Assembly: GCF_000374845.1 (NCBI RefSeq)
Contig: NZ_KB895413.1
Coordinates: 62,001 to 126,000 of the forward strand
Length of the DNA: 64,000 bases
From: Paenibacillus terrigena DSM 21567
GTDB taxonomy: Bacteria; Bacillota; Bacilli; Paenibacillales; Paenibacillaceae
Direction: 5' to 3'
Shown: one piece after another, positions 8,738 through 17,157 of the stretch
How the letters are laid out: each line of letters opens with the position of its first letter
Numbering within the stretch: position 1 is the stretch's first letter
Position numbers and translations under genes: made by a program
The notes under the pieces: generated by a model
The model's input: only the letters and a program-made list of their open reading frames with translations
What the model was told of the DNA's origin: nothing
Database searches by the model: none

Positions 8738-9496
8738 ATGTTACATAAATTTGGCTTCTCACAATACGAGAGTAAGGTCTATGAAGCGCTGGTATCCAGC
8801 TTGCAGCCGATGGATGCCACAATGATCGTGAAGGTATCCGGCGTACCCAAAGCAAAAATATATGAAGTCATATCCAGATTGATTGAGAAAGGGATGGTGC
8901 TGGAATCCATCTCGGAGAAGAAAAAGCTGTATTTCGCATTAGCATTGCCGCTCGTCATCGAGAAGTTGACCGCGGAATTCCAATCGGATCTGGAGGAGTT
9001 AGAGGCACGAGCAACACCCAAAGCGTTCATCGACGACCAAGTGTGGAGTCTTAAGGCGAATTCCTCTATCGAGCCTCAGCTGGGCCAGGTGCTGCAGGAG
9101 GCAACGAAGTCCATTCGATTCTCGGCTTGGAAAGACGATATTGCGAAATACATGCCTTTACTTGAAGCGAAGGAACGGGAAGGCGTGACGGTCGAGGTGC
9201 ATGTCGTTGGTGAGGTGGAGTCTAATTTGACCAATTTAGCCTACTTTGTGCCGAGCAAAGAACATGTAACGTTGGAGCGCTTCCGGTTGTTGATTGTGGA
9301 TGATCGCGAGATGATCTTCGCTGGCGTTGAGCAGCGGGAATGGCATGCGATCAAGACGAAGTCTCAGCCGCTCGTACGTGTGTTTACAGAATTTTTCAAC
9401 CATGATGTGCTTCTTACAGTCATTACCTCCAAGTATATTAATGTGTTCATGGAGGACGAGGATATTATGAACCGGTTGATGCAGTTGAAATATTAA
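8738..9496 (+). CDS. TrmB-family transcriptional regulator
   Basis: 252-residue DNA-binding protein. The N-terminal winged helix (residues 1-70: LHKFGFSQYESKVYEALV ... VPKAKIYEVISRLIEKGMV) has the TrmB pattern, followed by a short coiled region and a C-terminal phospholipase-D-like ligand domain (about residues 95-250). Archaeal relatives respond to sugars; ligand here is unknown. The ATG at 8738 is preceded by GTGGGGGAC; an in-frame ATG 27 bases earlier has no ribosome site. It sits just before an MFS exporter with a palindrome in its promoter and could be its regulator (inference). Confidence 0.85.
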   Translation: MLHKFGFSQYESKVYEALVSSLQPMDATMIVKVSGVPKAKIYEVISRLIEKGMVLESISEKKKLYFALALPLVIEKLTAEFQSDLEELEARATPKAFIDDQVWSLKANSSIEPQLGQVLQEATKSIRFSAWKDDIAKYMPLLEAKEREGVTVEVHVVGEVESNLTNLAYFVPSKEHVTLERFRLLIVDDREMIFAGVEQREWHAIKTKSQPLVRVFTEFFNHDVLLTVITSKYINVFMEDEDIMNRLMQLKY

Positions 9497-9519
9497 CCAT
9501 TTCCTATGTGAGTACAGGA

Positions 9520-9552
9520 AGACGGATAGAGCGAATCTATCCGTCTTTTTTT
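9520..9552 (+). terminator. Intrinsic terminator after TrmB gene
   Basis: Perfect 11-base arms AGACGGATAGA / TCTATCCGTCT, loop GCGAA, followed by seven or more T. Confidence 0.92.
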
Positions 9553-9588
9553 GATTCAAATTTGGGGTTGATTTGAAAAGTTGATTAG

Positions 9589-9608
9589 GTTACTATTACC
9601 GTAGTAAC
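9589..9608. promoter_or_regulatory. Perfect palindrome upstream of MFS gene, candidate operator
   Basis: GTTACTA (9589-9595) and TAGTAAC (9602-9608) are perfect arms around TTACCG, 45 bases before the MFS start. The TACTA/TAGTA form resembles MarR/HxlR (YodB-like) operators. No regulator of those families is encoded nearby; the upstream TrmB protein is the only adjacent candidate. Confidence 0.5.
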
Positions 9609-9652
9609 TTTTCATAGTGGTTCGTGACATAAGAAAGGAGCTCTTATTACAG

Positions 9653-10834
9653 ATGAATTTTAAAATCTATCTTTTAGCCATCGCTTGTTTTGTGACAGGA
9701 ACGGTGGAGCTTATTGTGGGAGGGATCCTGGATCTAATCTCGCAGGATTTGAACATTTCGCTTAGCGCATCGGGTCAACTGATTACGATATATTCTATCG
9801 CGTTCGCCCTTGCGGGTCCGATTTTGCTCACTGCGACCGCAGCTGTGGAACGTAAGAAGCTGTATATGTACACGTTGCTCGTTTTTATTATAGGGAATCT
9901 GCTCTCTACGTTTAGTCCGAGTTTTGGTATATTGCTCGCGGCTCGCGTATTGTCTGCGGCGAGCAGCTCGCTCATCGTCGTCCTATCGATTACGATGGCT
10001 TCCCAGCTCGTTGAGCCCAAGTATCGTGCGAGAGCGATCGGGACAATCTATATGGGGGTAAGCGGTTCGCTCGTGCTTGGCGTACCGATTGGCATGATGC
10101 TCGGAAATGCATACGGTTGGCGTGCGCCATTCATGATGATTACGGTTCTCTCATTGCTCGCGATGATTGCCGTTGGAAGATTTATGACGAAGGCTCAGCC
10201 TACGCCATCTGTTCCGCTCAAGCAGCAATTGGCATCGCTGAAGGATGGTAAGATTGTATTTGCGCATTTGCTATCGATCTTAATGTTGACAGGTCATTTG
10301 ACTTTATATGCTTATCTAACACCGTTTTTGCAGGAGACGCTGCATCTTAGCGCATCTACGCTCAGTTTGTTCTATTTTATTTTCGGGATAGCGGCTGTAG
10401 CGGGTGGAGGTATTGGCGGCTGGGTCAGTGATAAATTCGGTCCAGAGAAGAGTATCCTGTTCATCGTTGTTGCCTTTGCAGTCATGATGTTCTTGATGCC
10501 ACTATCGACATTCTCGATTTATGCTTGCCTTATTGTTATGATGATCTGGAGCATGCTCAGCTGGTCGGTATCGCCTGCACTGCAGAGCTATCTCATTAAG
10601 TCAGCACCCGAATCTGCAGATATTCAGCAGAGCTTGAACAGCTCAGCGCTGCACGTCGGGATCGCACTCGGATCAGCCGTAGGTGGCGTTGTGATTGAGC
10701 AAGCGTCGGTGTATTACAATGCATGGGTTGGTGTGGTATTCGTACTCTTCGCGTTGGTCTGCGGAGTGGTCTCCATTCGATGGCGGCAGACAAGATCAAG
10801 TGTTGCAGTACCGATGAGTGAGTCCGTTTCGTAA
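9653..10834 (+). CDS. MFS transporter, AraJ/NepI-like drug or metabolite exporter
   Basis: 393-residue membrane protein with about twelve hydrophobic segments. The MFS DHA1-type layout is clear: TM1 MNFKIYLLAIACFVTGTVEL with the TVE motif typical of AraJ/purine-export proteins, the loop PKYRARAIGTIYMGVSGSL, and GGWVSDKFGPEKS in the second half. Known relatives export arabinose, purine ribonucleosides or drugs; with nucleoside genes on both sides nucleoside export is conceivable but unproven. The start is set by AAAGGAG 12 bases upstream of ATG 9653; upstream in-frame codons are not needed for TM1. Confidence 0.88.
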   Translation: MNFKIYLLAIACFVTGTVELIVGGILDLISQDLNISLSASGQLITIYSIAFALAGPILLTATAAVERKKLYMYTLLVFIIGNLLSTFSPSFGILLAARVLSAASSSLIVVLSITMASQLVEPKYRARAIGTIYMGVSGSLVLGVPIGMMLGNAYGWRAPFMMITVLSLLAMIAVGRFMTKAQPTPSVPLKQQLASLKDGKIVFAHLLSILMLTGHLTLYAYLTPFLQETLHLSASTLSLFYFIFGIAAVAGGGIGGWVSDKFGPEKSILFIVVAFAVMMFLMPLSTFSIYACLIVMMIWSMLSWSVSPALQSYLIKSAPESADIQQSLNSSALHVGIALGSAVGGVVIEQASVYYNAWVGVVFVLFALVCGVVSIRWRQTRSSVAVPMSESVS

Positions 10835-10842
10835 ATGTGGTC

Positions 10843-10870
10843 AGACCCTTGGGGAATCCAAGGGTCTTTA
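10843..10870 (+). terminator. Intrinsic terminator after MFS gene
   Basis: AGACCCTTGG / CCAAGGGTCT perfect 10-base stem with loop GGAAT, then TTTATTGTTTT. Confidence 0.85.
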
Positions 10871-10935
10871 TTGTTTTACAGCGTCAAAAACATCGATAGG
10901 CATATGGTCTTGTAAATGATAAGATACTGGGATAA

Positions 10936-10956
10936 TGGTATAATATTGAATAATAT
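10936..10956 (+). promoter_or_regulatory. Extended -10 promoter with overlapping palindrome before deoR-like gene
   Basis: TGGTATAAT at 10936-10944 is an extended -10 element. ATATT-GAAT-AATAT (10943-10956) is a palindrome overlapping it, a position suited to autoregulation. B. subtilis DeoR uses an ATTGAA-containing palindrome, and ATTGAA is present here; agreement is only partial. Confidence 0.4.
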
Positions 10957-10995
10957 GTTAGTAGCGATAAGATCATGGATAGATGGGTGGCTCAA

Positions 10996-12000
10996 ATGGA
11001 TCAAGATAAAATTAGGAAAATGATTGAGGCCGCGAAAATGTATTATTTTATGGACTACAGTCAGCAGGATATCGCCGATAAGCTAGGTGTGTCCAGGCCT
11101 ACGGTATCGCGGTTCTTGCAGCAAGCCAAGGAAGAGGGATTCGTACAGATTCGAATTATGGACCCGTCGGAAGATACAGCGAAGCTGGCCTATCAATTGA
11201 AGCAGAAGTATAACCTCAAAAAAGTGATTGTCGTACCCGTTCCACATTATGAAGACGACGTAATCAAAGAATATTTGGCTGAAGATACGGCACAATATTT
11301 AGACGAGGTTGTGAAGGATGGCGATACACTTGCTGTCACGTGGGGCTCTACAATCTATCAGATTGCGAGAAAATTGAGGCATAAACATGTCAATCAGGTG
11401 AATGTCGTTCAATTAAAAGGCGGCGTCAGTCATCTAGAGACCAATACATATAACTCTGAAATTTTGCACTTATTTGGCAAAGCGTATAATACGTATCCGC
11501 ATTTTCTGCCTCTTCCTGCTATCGTAGATCATTTGCTTGTGAAGCAAGCCATGGAGTCGGATCGGCATATTCGCAAAATTCTCGACATGGGCGAGCAGGC
11601 TAATATCGCATTGTTCACGGTAGGTGTTGCGGAATCGGATTCGTTATTTTTGCAAATGGGGTATTTCTCAGAGGAAGAATTGACTGTCATTTATAGTAAG
11701 GCGGTTGGTGATATTTGCTCGCGGTTCTTCGATACCAGCGGACAGATTTGCGTGCCGGATTTGAATGCACGGACAATTGGAATTGAATTGGAAGCGCTAA
11801 AACGCAAGGAGCGGTCGATTCTTGTGGCAGGAGGAGCTCGGAAGGTTGAAGCCATTTATGGCGCGCTAAGAGGCAGATATGCGAATGTGCTCATCACCGA
11901 TCAATTTACCGCCAAATCATTACTGGATAAGGATCATGATGCTTCGAGCAGAATAAATCCTTCCACAGCGTTCCCACTCTCAGGCATTCCACTGTACTAA
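10996..12000 (+). CDS. deoR: DeoR-like regulator of the SorC/CggR family
   Basis: 334-residue repressor of the SorC-type sugar-binding family, matching the layout of B. subtilis DeoR, which senses deoxyribose 5-phosphate and controls deoxynucleoside breakdown. N-terminal HTH: DYSQQDIADKLGVSRPTVSRFLQQAKEEGFVQIRI (about residues 19-53); C-terminal effector domain has WGSTIYQIARKLR and the VQLKGG strand. I prefer ATG 10996 (GGGTGG six bases upstream), which matches the known N-terminus; ATG 10975 adds seven residues. The deoD gene begins 40 bases after the stop, so both form one operon. Confidence 0.85.
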   Translation: MDQDKIRKMIEAAKMYYFMDYSQQDIADKLGVSRPTVSRFLQQAKEEGFVQIRIMDPSEDTAKLAYQLKQKYNLKKVIVVPVPHYEDDVIKEYLAEDTAQYLDEVVKDGDTLAVTWGSTIYQIARKLRHKHVNQVNVVQLKGGVSHLETNTYNSEILHLFGKAYNTYPHFLPLPAIVDHLLVKQAMESDRHIRKILDMGEQANIALFTVGVAESDSLFLQMGYFSEEELTVIYSKAVGDICSRFFDTSGQICVPDLNARTIGIELEALKRKERSILVAGGARKVEAIYGALRGRYANVLITDQFTAKSLLDKDHDASSRINPSTAFPLSGIPLY

Positions 12001-12040
12001 TAGGCATATTACGTGATGAAAATGGGAGGGGATTAATCAT

Positions 12041-12751
12041 ATGAGCGTACATATAGGAGCTTCACCGAGTGATATCGCCGAATCCATTCTGCTGCCGGGG
12101 GACCCGATTCGAGCGAAATTCATTGCAGAGACCTTCTTGGAAGAGGCATATTGTTATAACGGTGTTCGCGGCATGCTGGGCTTTACGGGGATTTACAAGG
12201 GGAAACGAGTCTCCGTGCAGGGCACAGGGATGGGGGTCCCATCCATGTCCATCTATGCGCATGAATTAATACAAGAATACGGCGTGAAAAATATGATTCG
12301 TGTCGGCACCTGCGGGGCGATTCAGCATGATGTGAAGCTAAGAGATATCGTGATCGCGATGAGTGCTTCGACGTCTTCCGCGATTAATCAACGGAGGTTC
12401 AATGGGATTGATTTTGCGCCGACCGCCAACTTTCACTTTCTGAGGAAAGCTTATGATCTATCTCAAGCGAAGAAGCTGTCGGTGAAAGTCGGCAATGTGA
12501 TGACTACCGATACCTTCTATATTAACAATTGGGATGAAATTCGATTATGGGCAGAGTATCAGATGCTTGCGCTAGAGATGGAAACGGCAGAATTGTATAC
12601 GCTTGCGACGAGGCATCGTGTTAATGCGTTGTCCATTCTTACGGTGAGCAATCTTGTGCTGACAGGGGAGATGACAACGGTCGAAGAACGTGAGAGCACC
12701 TTTACCGAAATGATCGAGCTTGCGCTCGATGTTGCTGTCACTCCAAATTAG
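12041..12751 (+). CDS. deoD: DeoD-type purine nucleoside phosphorylase, Asp204 replaced by Asn
   Basis: 236-residue hexameric phosphorylase family member that splits purine nucleosides with phosphate. Phosphate and ribose residues are kept: His4, Gly20, Arg24, Arg43, Arg87, Met180 and Glu181 in the patterns [24 protein letters not shown] and LEMETAELY. The catalytic general acid, Asp204 in the E. coli enzyme (TVSDH), is Asn here (TVSNL), while Arg217 is kept (VEERES). From family knowledge, this position affects handling of 6-oxo versus 6-amino purines, so specificity may differ from classical DeoD. AATGGGAGGGG precedes ATG 12041. Second gene of the deoR operon; its stop lies inside the terminator stem. 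Confidence 0.9.
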   Translation: MSVHIGASPSDIAESILLPGDPIRAKFIAETFLEEAYCYNGVRGMLGFTGIYKGKRVSVQGTGMGVPSMSIYAHELIQEYGVKNMIRVGTCGAIQHDVKLRDIVIAMSASTSSAINQRRFNGIDFAPTANFHFLRKAYDLSQAKKLSVKVGNVMTTDTFYINNWDEIRLWAEYQMLALEMETAELYTLATRHRVNALSILTVSNLVLTGEMTTVEERESTFTEMIELALDVAVTPN

Positions 12752-12773
12752 ACGACGTGGTCGTCTTTTTTTT
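12750..12773 (+). terminator. Intrinsic terminator overlapping deoD stop codon
   Basis: AGACGAC / GTCGTCT perfect 7-base stem with loop GTG, then eight T. The first stem bases belong to the TAG stop. Confidence 0.92.
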
Positions 12774-12948
12774 GGCTTCTAGCAGACGATTGCAAAGATA
12801 CAGAAACATTTTACAATAAGTCATTGCGTAAAGACTGAACAAAAGATAAAATCAAAGTACGTTATGTTCACGAAAATCTGGATATAGCGATAAATACTGG
12901 AGGTGAATCGCTTTTTAAGCATAAAAGTGATAAGGATTGAATGTGAAA

Positions 12949-12977
12949 TTGAAAAAAAGTAATTTGATAATTATCAT
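12949..12977 (+). promoter_or_regulatory. Probable promoter of secreted nucleotidase, with palindrome over the -10
   Basis: TTGAAA (12949-12954), 17-base spacer, TATCAT (12972-12977). The perfect 12-base palindrome TGATAATTATCA (12965-12976) overlaps the -10. It resembles a Fur-type core but lacks the full 7-1-7 spacing, so the binding protein is uncertain. The remaining 12774-12940 is AT-rich; only a weak AGCGAT/ATCGCT hairpin with a long loop is seen at 12886-12912. Confidence 0.45.
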
Positions 12978-13015
12978 TTGATTTAATCATGTTGTTGATC
13001 GGGAGGGAACTACAA

Positions 13016-15253
13016 ATGAATCAGAAGAAAATGTTGAAAAGTTTGTTGGCTGCGGCAGTATTAAGCAGTGCTTTCTCAATGTCTGCCTTTGCGGACGCGA
13101 GCGACCAAGGAGCAACGTTGAAGCTTCGATTGATGGAAACGACTGATATTCATACGAACATTCTTAACCACGACTATTATCAAGACCAGTCGACTGAAGA
13201 ATTTGGTCTTGCGTTAACGGCCTCATTGATCATTAAAGCGCGTCAAGAAGTAACGAACAGCATGTTGTTCGATAACGGCGACCTCATTCAGGGGAATCCA
13301 TTAGGGGATTATGTGGCGAAGATCAAGCCGCTTCAAGATGGACAAGTCCATCCAGCATTTAAAGCGATGAATCTTCTGGAATACGATGCAGCAGGGATCG
13401 GCAATCACGAGTTTAACTTTGGTCTCGATTTCTTGGAGCGCAGCTTGAAAGGCTCTAAATTTCCGCATGTAAATGCAAACGTTTACATAGATGACCATGA
13501 TAACAACCCAGACAATGATAAGAACTATTTCACACCGTATGAGATTCTGACGAGAACGTTCAAGGATGAGAAGGGGACGCCGGTAACGCTGAAGATCGGT
13601 GTCATTGGTTTCGTTCCGCCGCAGGTTATGGAATGGGACAAAGCCAATTTGGAGGGTAAAGTCATAGCGAAGGACATTATTGAAACGGCTAACAAATTCG
13701 TGCCGAAGATGAAGCAAGAAGGTGCGGATCTTGTTATCGCGGTTCCGCATTCCGGGTTTGACAGCAGTCCGTACAAAGAGAATATGAGTGATGCAACCGT
13801 TCATTTGGCGAAAGTACCTGGCATTGACGCGATTTTGTTCGGTCATGACCATAAGGTGTTCCCGAGTGCGGAGTTCGATAAATTGGAAGGCATAGATATT
13901 AAGAAGGGTACGATTCATGGTGTGCCTGCCGTCATGCCGGGCTTCTGGGGAGATCATCTCGGTGTCGTTGATCTCTCGCTACAGAAGATGGACGGAAAAT
14001 GGAAAGTGGAAGACAGCCAAGCGGAGGCTCGCCCGATCTATGATAAAGCGAACAAGAAATCGCTGGCTAAGGTGGATGAGCGAATCGTTGATGCGGTGAA
14101 GGAAGAGCATGAAGCGACCGTCAAATATGTGCGTGGGCCGATCGGTGAGACGACAGCGCCAATCAATAGCTTCTTCGCTGTTGTTCATGATGATCCATCG
14201 GTTCAGATCGTATCAAATGCACAGAAATGGTACACGGAGAAGTACATTCAAGGCACATCCTATGAAGGAATCCCGGTATTGTCAGCAGCAGCACCATTCA
14301 AAGCTGGCGGACGTTGGGGCCCGAACTACTTCACGGATATTCCTACAGGAACGCTGGCCGTGAAGAGCGCAGCCGATTTATATGTCTATCCGAATACTGT
14401 AAATGTTGTGCAATTGAATGGGGATCAAGTAAGAGAGTGGCTTGAGCACGCCGCAGGTCAGTTCAACCAGATTGATCCGAATAAGCAAGAGGAGCAGCCG
14501 CTCATCAATGAGGATTTCCCTACGTATTTGTACGACGTGATTGATGGCGTAACGTATCAAATTGATGTGACGAAGCCTGCGCGTTATGAGCGCAAAGGGA
14601 AGCTTGTGAACCCGGATTCGCACCGGATTGTCAATTTACAGTTCAACGGCAAACCTGTCACCAAGGATCAGCAATTCCTCGTGGTTACGAATAATTATCG
14701 CGCAAGTGGCGGTGGGAATTTCCCGAATCTGGACGGGTCTAATATTGTGATCTCGTCTCCAGACGAAACACGTCAGGTTCTGATTGATTATATCGCGCAG
14801 AATAAGAAGATTAATCCTACAGCCGATAATAACTGGTCATTCGTTCCGGTTACAGGCGATGCGAATATAACTTTTAGAACTTCGCCGAAGGCGAAAGATG
14901 CAGCGGCGAAGCTTGGCGGTATGAAGTATGTTGGTGAAGAAAAAGATGGCTTTGCGAAATTTACATTGGATCTTTCGAAAGTCCAAGCGCAACAACCAGC
15001 AGGTACAACGGAACCAAACCCTGTATCTTCCGAATTGGTTCCGGTTCGTGAGACGGCTGGCGCACAAGGCATTGCAGTAACTTATGATGGGAAGACCAAG
15101 ACGGTGACATTGACCCAAGGGGCTGCCCAAGCCTCATACGTCTTGAACACGGACAGTGCGCTCGTTAAGGGAATCAAAGTGTCGGTCAAGGCTGAGCTCA
15201 AGAACAATCAGCTGTGGCTTCCGGCATCGATTTTCCAAGCAATGATGAATTAG
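13016..15253 (+). CDS. Secreted 2',3'-cyclic-nucleotide phosphodiesterase/3'-nucleotidase with C-terminal stalk-like domain
   Basis: 745-residue exported CpdB-like enzyme that degrades RNA-derived 2',3'-cyclic nucleotides. It has a signal peptide (residues 1-26, ending SMSAFA), metallophosphoesterase motifs METTDIHTNI, DNGDLIQGNPLGDY, GIGNHEFNFGLD, and a GHDH site, then the 5'-nucleotidase C-terminal domain (NNYRASGGGNFPN). The last about 75 residues (SSELVPVRETAGAQGIAVTY...) resemble the copper-amine-oxidase N-terminal domain found on many Paenibacillus surface proteins; its role is unknown. Start is ATG 13016 after GGGAGGGAA; an in-frame ATG at 12989 lacks a site. Closely related to the cytosolic paralogue at 59.5-61.4 kb. 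Confidence 0.92.
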   Translation: MNQKKMLKSLLAAAVLSSAFSMSAFADASDQGATLKLRLMETTDIHTNILNHDYYQDQSTEEFGLALTASLIIKARQEVTNSMLFDNGDLIQGNPLGDYVAKIKPLQDGQVHPAFKAMNLLEYDAAGIGNHEFNFGLDFLERSLKGSKFPHVNANVYIDDHDNNPDNDKNYFTPYEILTRTFKDEKGTPVTLKIGVIGFVPPQVMEWDKANLEGKVIAKDIIETANKFVPKMKQEGADLVIAVPHSGFDSSPYKENMSDATVHLAKVPGIDAILFGHDHKVFPSAEFDKLEGIDIKKGTIHGVPAVMPGFWGDHLGVVDLSLQKMDGKWKVEDSQAEARPIYDKANKKSLAKVDERIVDAVKEEHEATVKYVRGPIGETTAPINSFFAVVHDDPSVQIVSNAQKWYTEKYIQGTSYEGIPVLSAAAPFKAGGRWGPNYFTDIPTGTLAVKSAADLYVYPNTVNVVQLNGDQVREWLEHAAGQFNQIDPNKQEEQPLINEDFPTYLYDVIDGVTYQIDVTKPARYERKGKLVNPDSHRIVNLQFNGKPVTKDQQFLVVTNNYRASGGGNFPNLDGSNIVISSPDETRQVLIDYIAQNKKINPTADNNWSFVPVTGDANITFRTSPKAKDAAAKLGGMKYVGEEKDGFAKFTLDLSKVQAQQPAGTTEPNPVSSELVPVRETAGAQGIAVTYDGKTKTVTLTQGAAQASYVLNTDSALVKGIKVSVKAELKNNQLWLPASIFQAMMN

Positions 15254-15290
15254 CGACTGGGATTTCCTCAGGATTCTTGCGAAAAATGAT

Positions 15291-15338
15291 AACGCCCTCT
15301 ATGTTGCCGACTTGGCAAGTGGAGGGCGTTCTTGTTTT
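15291..15338 (+). terminator. Long hairpin terminator after secreted nucleotidase
   Basis: Outer arms AACGCCCTC / GAGGGCGTT and inner arms TTGCC / GGCAA, then CTTGTTTTT. Confidence 0.85.
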
Positions 15339-15441
15339 TCTTCTATAAAGTCGCCGTTTTTTACGTTTGTTGATTGAGTTATACCCACAATACCACGTAT
15401 AATAGGACGAGGAAAAAAGTCTAGAAGAAAAGGTGTCATGC

Positions 15442-16998
15442 ATGAGCATATTAAACGTAGAACGATTAAGTCACGGCTTTGGGGATCGGGCGATCTTCAC
15501 TGACGTATCTTTTCGCTTATTGAAAGGCGAGCACATTGGACTGATTGGCGCGAATGGCGAAGGAAAGTCCACTTTTATGAACATTATTACAGGCAAGCTT
15601 CAACCGGATGAAGGAAAGGTCGAATGGTCCAAGCGTATGCGCGTCGGATATTTGGATCAACATGCGGTACTTAACAAAGGGATGACGATTCGTGATGTCT
15701 TACGAGGCGCATTCCAATACTTGTTCGATATGGAACAAGAAATGAATGATATGTACGGTAGAATGGGCGACGTATCGGCGGAAGAGCTTGAACAGCTGCT
15801 TGAGGATGTAGGAACGATTCAAGATACACTGACGAATCAGGATTTCTATATGATCGATGCGAAAATCGAGGAAACCGCACGCGGTCTCGGTATTACGGAT
15901 ATCGGTCTGGACAAAGATGTTCATGATCTGAGCGGGGGCCAGCGGACGAAGATCTTGCTTGCGAAGCTGTTGCTCGAGAAACCGGACATTTTACTCTTGG
16001 ACGAGCCGACGAACTATCTGGATGAGCAGCATATCGAATGGCTCAAGCGTTATCTGCAAGAATATGAGAATGCATTCATTCTAATCTCACATGATATTCC
16101 GTTCCTGAATAGTGTCATTAACTTGATCTATCATATGGAGAATCAAGAATTAGCCCGTTATGTGGGTGACTACGATTACTTCCTGCAAGTTCACGATATG
16201 AAGAAGCAGCAGCTTGAATCGGCGTTCAAGCGCCAACAGCAAGAAATTGCGGACTTGAAGGATTTCGTTGCCCGGAACAAAGCGAGTGTTGCAACGCGTA
16301 ACATGGCGATGTCCAGACAGAAGAAACTCGATAAGATGGAAGTCATTGAGCTGGCGAAGGAAAAGCCGAAGCCACAGTTCAATTTCAAAGATTCGAGAGC
16401 TTCCGGCAAGATGGTCTTCGAGACGAAGGACCTGGTCATCGGTTATGACAGTCCATTGTCGAGACCTCTGGATCTTCGAATGGAACGCGGTCAGAAAATT
16501 GCACTTGTCGGCGCGAACGGTATTGGTAAAACAACATTGCTTCGCAGTATTCTAGGTGAGATTCCAGCCATTTCAGGTAACGTCCAACGTGGTGAGAACC
16601 TGGATATCGGCTATTTCGAGCAGGAAATGAAGGATGCCAACTATAATACGTGTATCGAAGAGATCTGGAAAGAGTTCCCTGCATTCACGCAATTTGAAGT
16701 TCGTGCAGCGCTAGCGAAGTGCGGTCTAACGACGAAGCATATCGAGAGTAAAATTGCGGTATTAAGCGGTGGTGAGAAAGCGAAAGTCCGTCTCTGCAAG
16801 CTCATCAACCGCGAGACCAATCTGCTTGTGCTCGATGAGCCGACGAACCATTTGGATGTCGATGCGAAGGACGAGCTGAAGCGTGCGCTGAAGGCTTTCA
16901 AAGGCAGCATTCTTCTCATTTCGCACGAACCTGAATTTTATCGCGACGTCGTGACAGAAACATGGAATTGTGAATCTTGGACGACGAAAGTATTTTAA
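15442..16998 (+). CDS. ABC-F family ATPase (YfmM-like)
   Basis: 518-residue soluble protein with two ABC ATPase domains and no membrane part, the hallmark of ABC-F ribosome-associated factors. Domain 1: Walker A GANGEGKST (near residue 35), signature LSGGQRTKILLAK, Walker B ILLLDEPTNYLD. A charged linker follows (residues about 240-300, AFKRQQQEIADLKDFVARNK). Domain 2: Walker A GANGIGKTT, signature LSGGEKAKVRLCK, Walker B LLVLDEPTNHLD. Length and N-terminus (MSILNVERLSHGFGDRAIF) match the B. subtilis YfmM group, which is uncharacterised or translation-linked; antibiotic resistance should not be assumed. ATG 15442 has AAAGGTG eight bases upstream. Confidence 0.93.
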   Translation: MSILNVERLSHGFGDRAIFTDVSFRLLKGEHIGLIGANGEGKSTFMNIITGKLQPDEGKVEWSKRMRVGYLDQHAVLNKGMTIRDVLRGAFQYLFDMEQEMNDMYGRMGDVSAEELEQLLEDVGTIQDTLTNQDFYMIDAKIEETARGLGITDIGLDKDVHDLSGGQRTKILLAKLLLEKPDILLLDEPTNYLDEQHIEWLKRYLQEYENAFILISHDIPFLNSVINLIYHMENQELARYVGDYDYFLQVHDMKKQQLESAFKRQQQEIADLKDFVARNKASVATRNMAMSRQKKLDKMEVIELAKEKPKPQFNFKDSRASGKMVFETKDLVIGYDSPLSRPLDLRMERGQKIALVGANGIGKTTLLRSILGEIPAISGNVQRGENLDIGYFEQEMKDANYNTCIEEIWKEFPAFTQFEVRAALAKCGLTTKHIESKIAVLSGGEKAKVRLCKLINRETNLLVLDEPTNHLDVDAKDELKRALKAFKGSILLISHEPEFYRDVVTETWNCESWTTKVF

Positions 16999-17003
16999 TC
17001 CAT

Positions 17004-17050
17004 AGCTTACCTATCTCTGGCTTCATCGTTAGAGGTTGGTAAGCTTTTTT
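17004..17050 (+). terminator. Intrinsic terminator after ABC-F gene
   Basis: AGCTTACC (17004-17011) pairs with GGTAAGCT (17038-17045), a 26-base loop with minor inner pairing, then TTTTT. Confidence 0.8.
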
Positions 17051-17157
17051 CATATGGCTGCCTGCACGATGCAAAAATCCTACTTTACGTATTGCTTTTC
17101 CATGGTAAACTTTGTATATCTGAGGATGAAATGAACTTCGCCAGCGGGAGGTAGACG

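Noticed and set aside
12001-12040. Separate promoter between deoR-like and deoD genes
   Set aside because: The gap of 40 bases contains a ribosome site but no promoter pair or terminator.
12886-12916. Riboswitch or attenuator before the secreted nucleotidase
   Set aside because: Only a 6-base stem with a 15-base loop; no conserved riboswitch core, and the predicted promoter lies downstream of it.
13301-13957. 218-residue minus-strand ORF inside the secreted nucleotidase gene
   Set aside because: It is wholly covered by a well-supported enzyme gene, has no ribosome site, and a similar antisense ORF occurs in the paralogue at 59.3-60.2 kb, showing it comes from codon use.
15442-16998. Antibiotic resistance ABC-F gene
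   Set aside because: The sequence groups with the YfmM-like housekeeping type; the linker is short and there is no resistance context.
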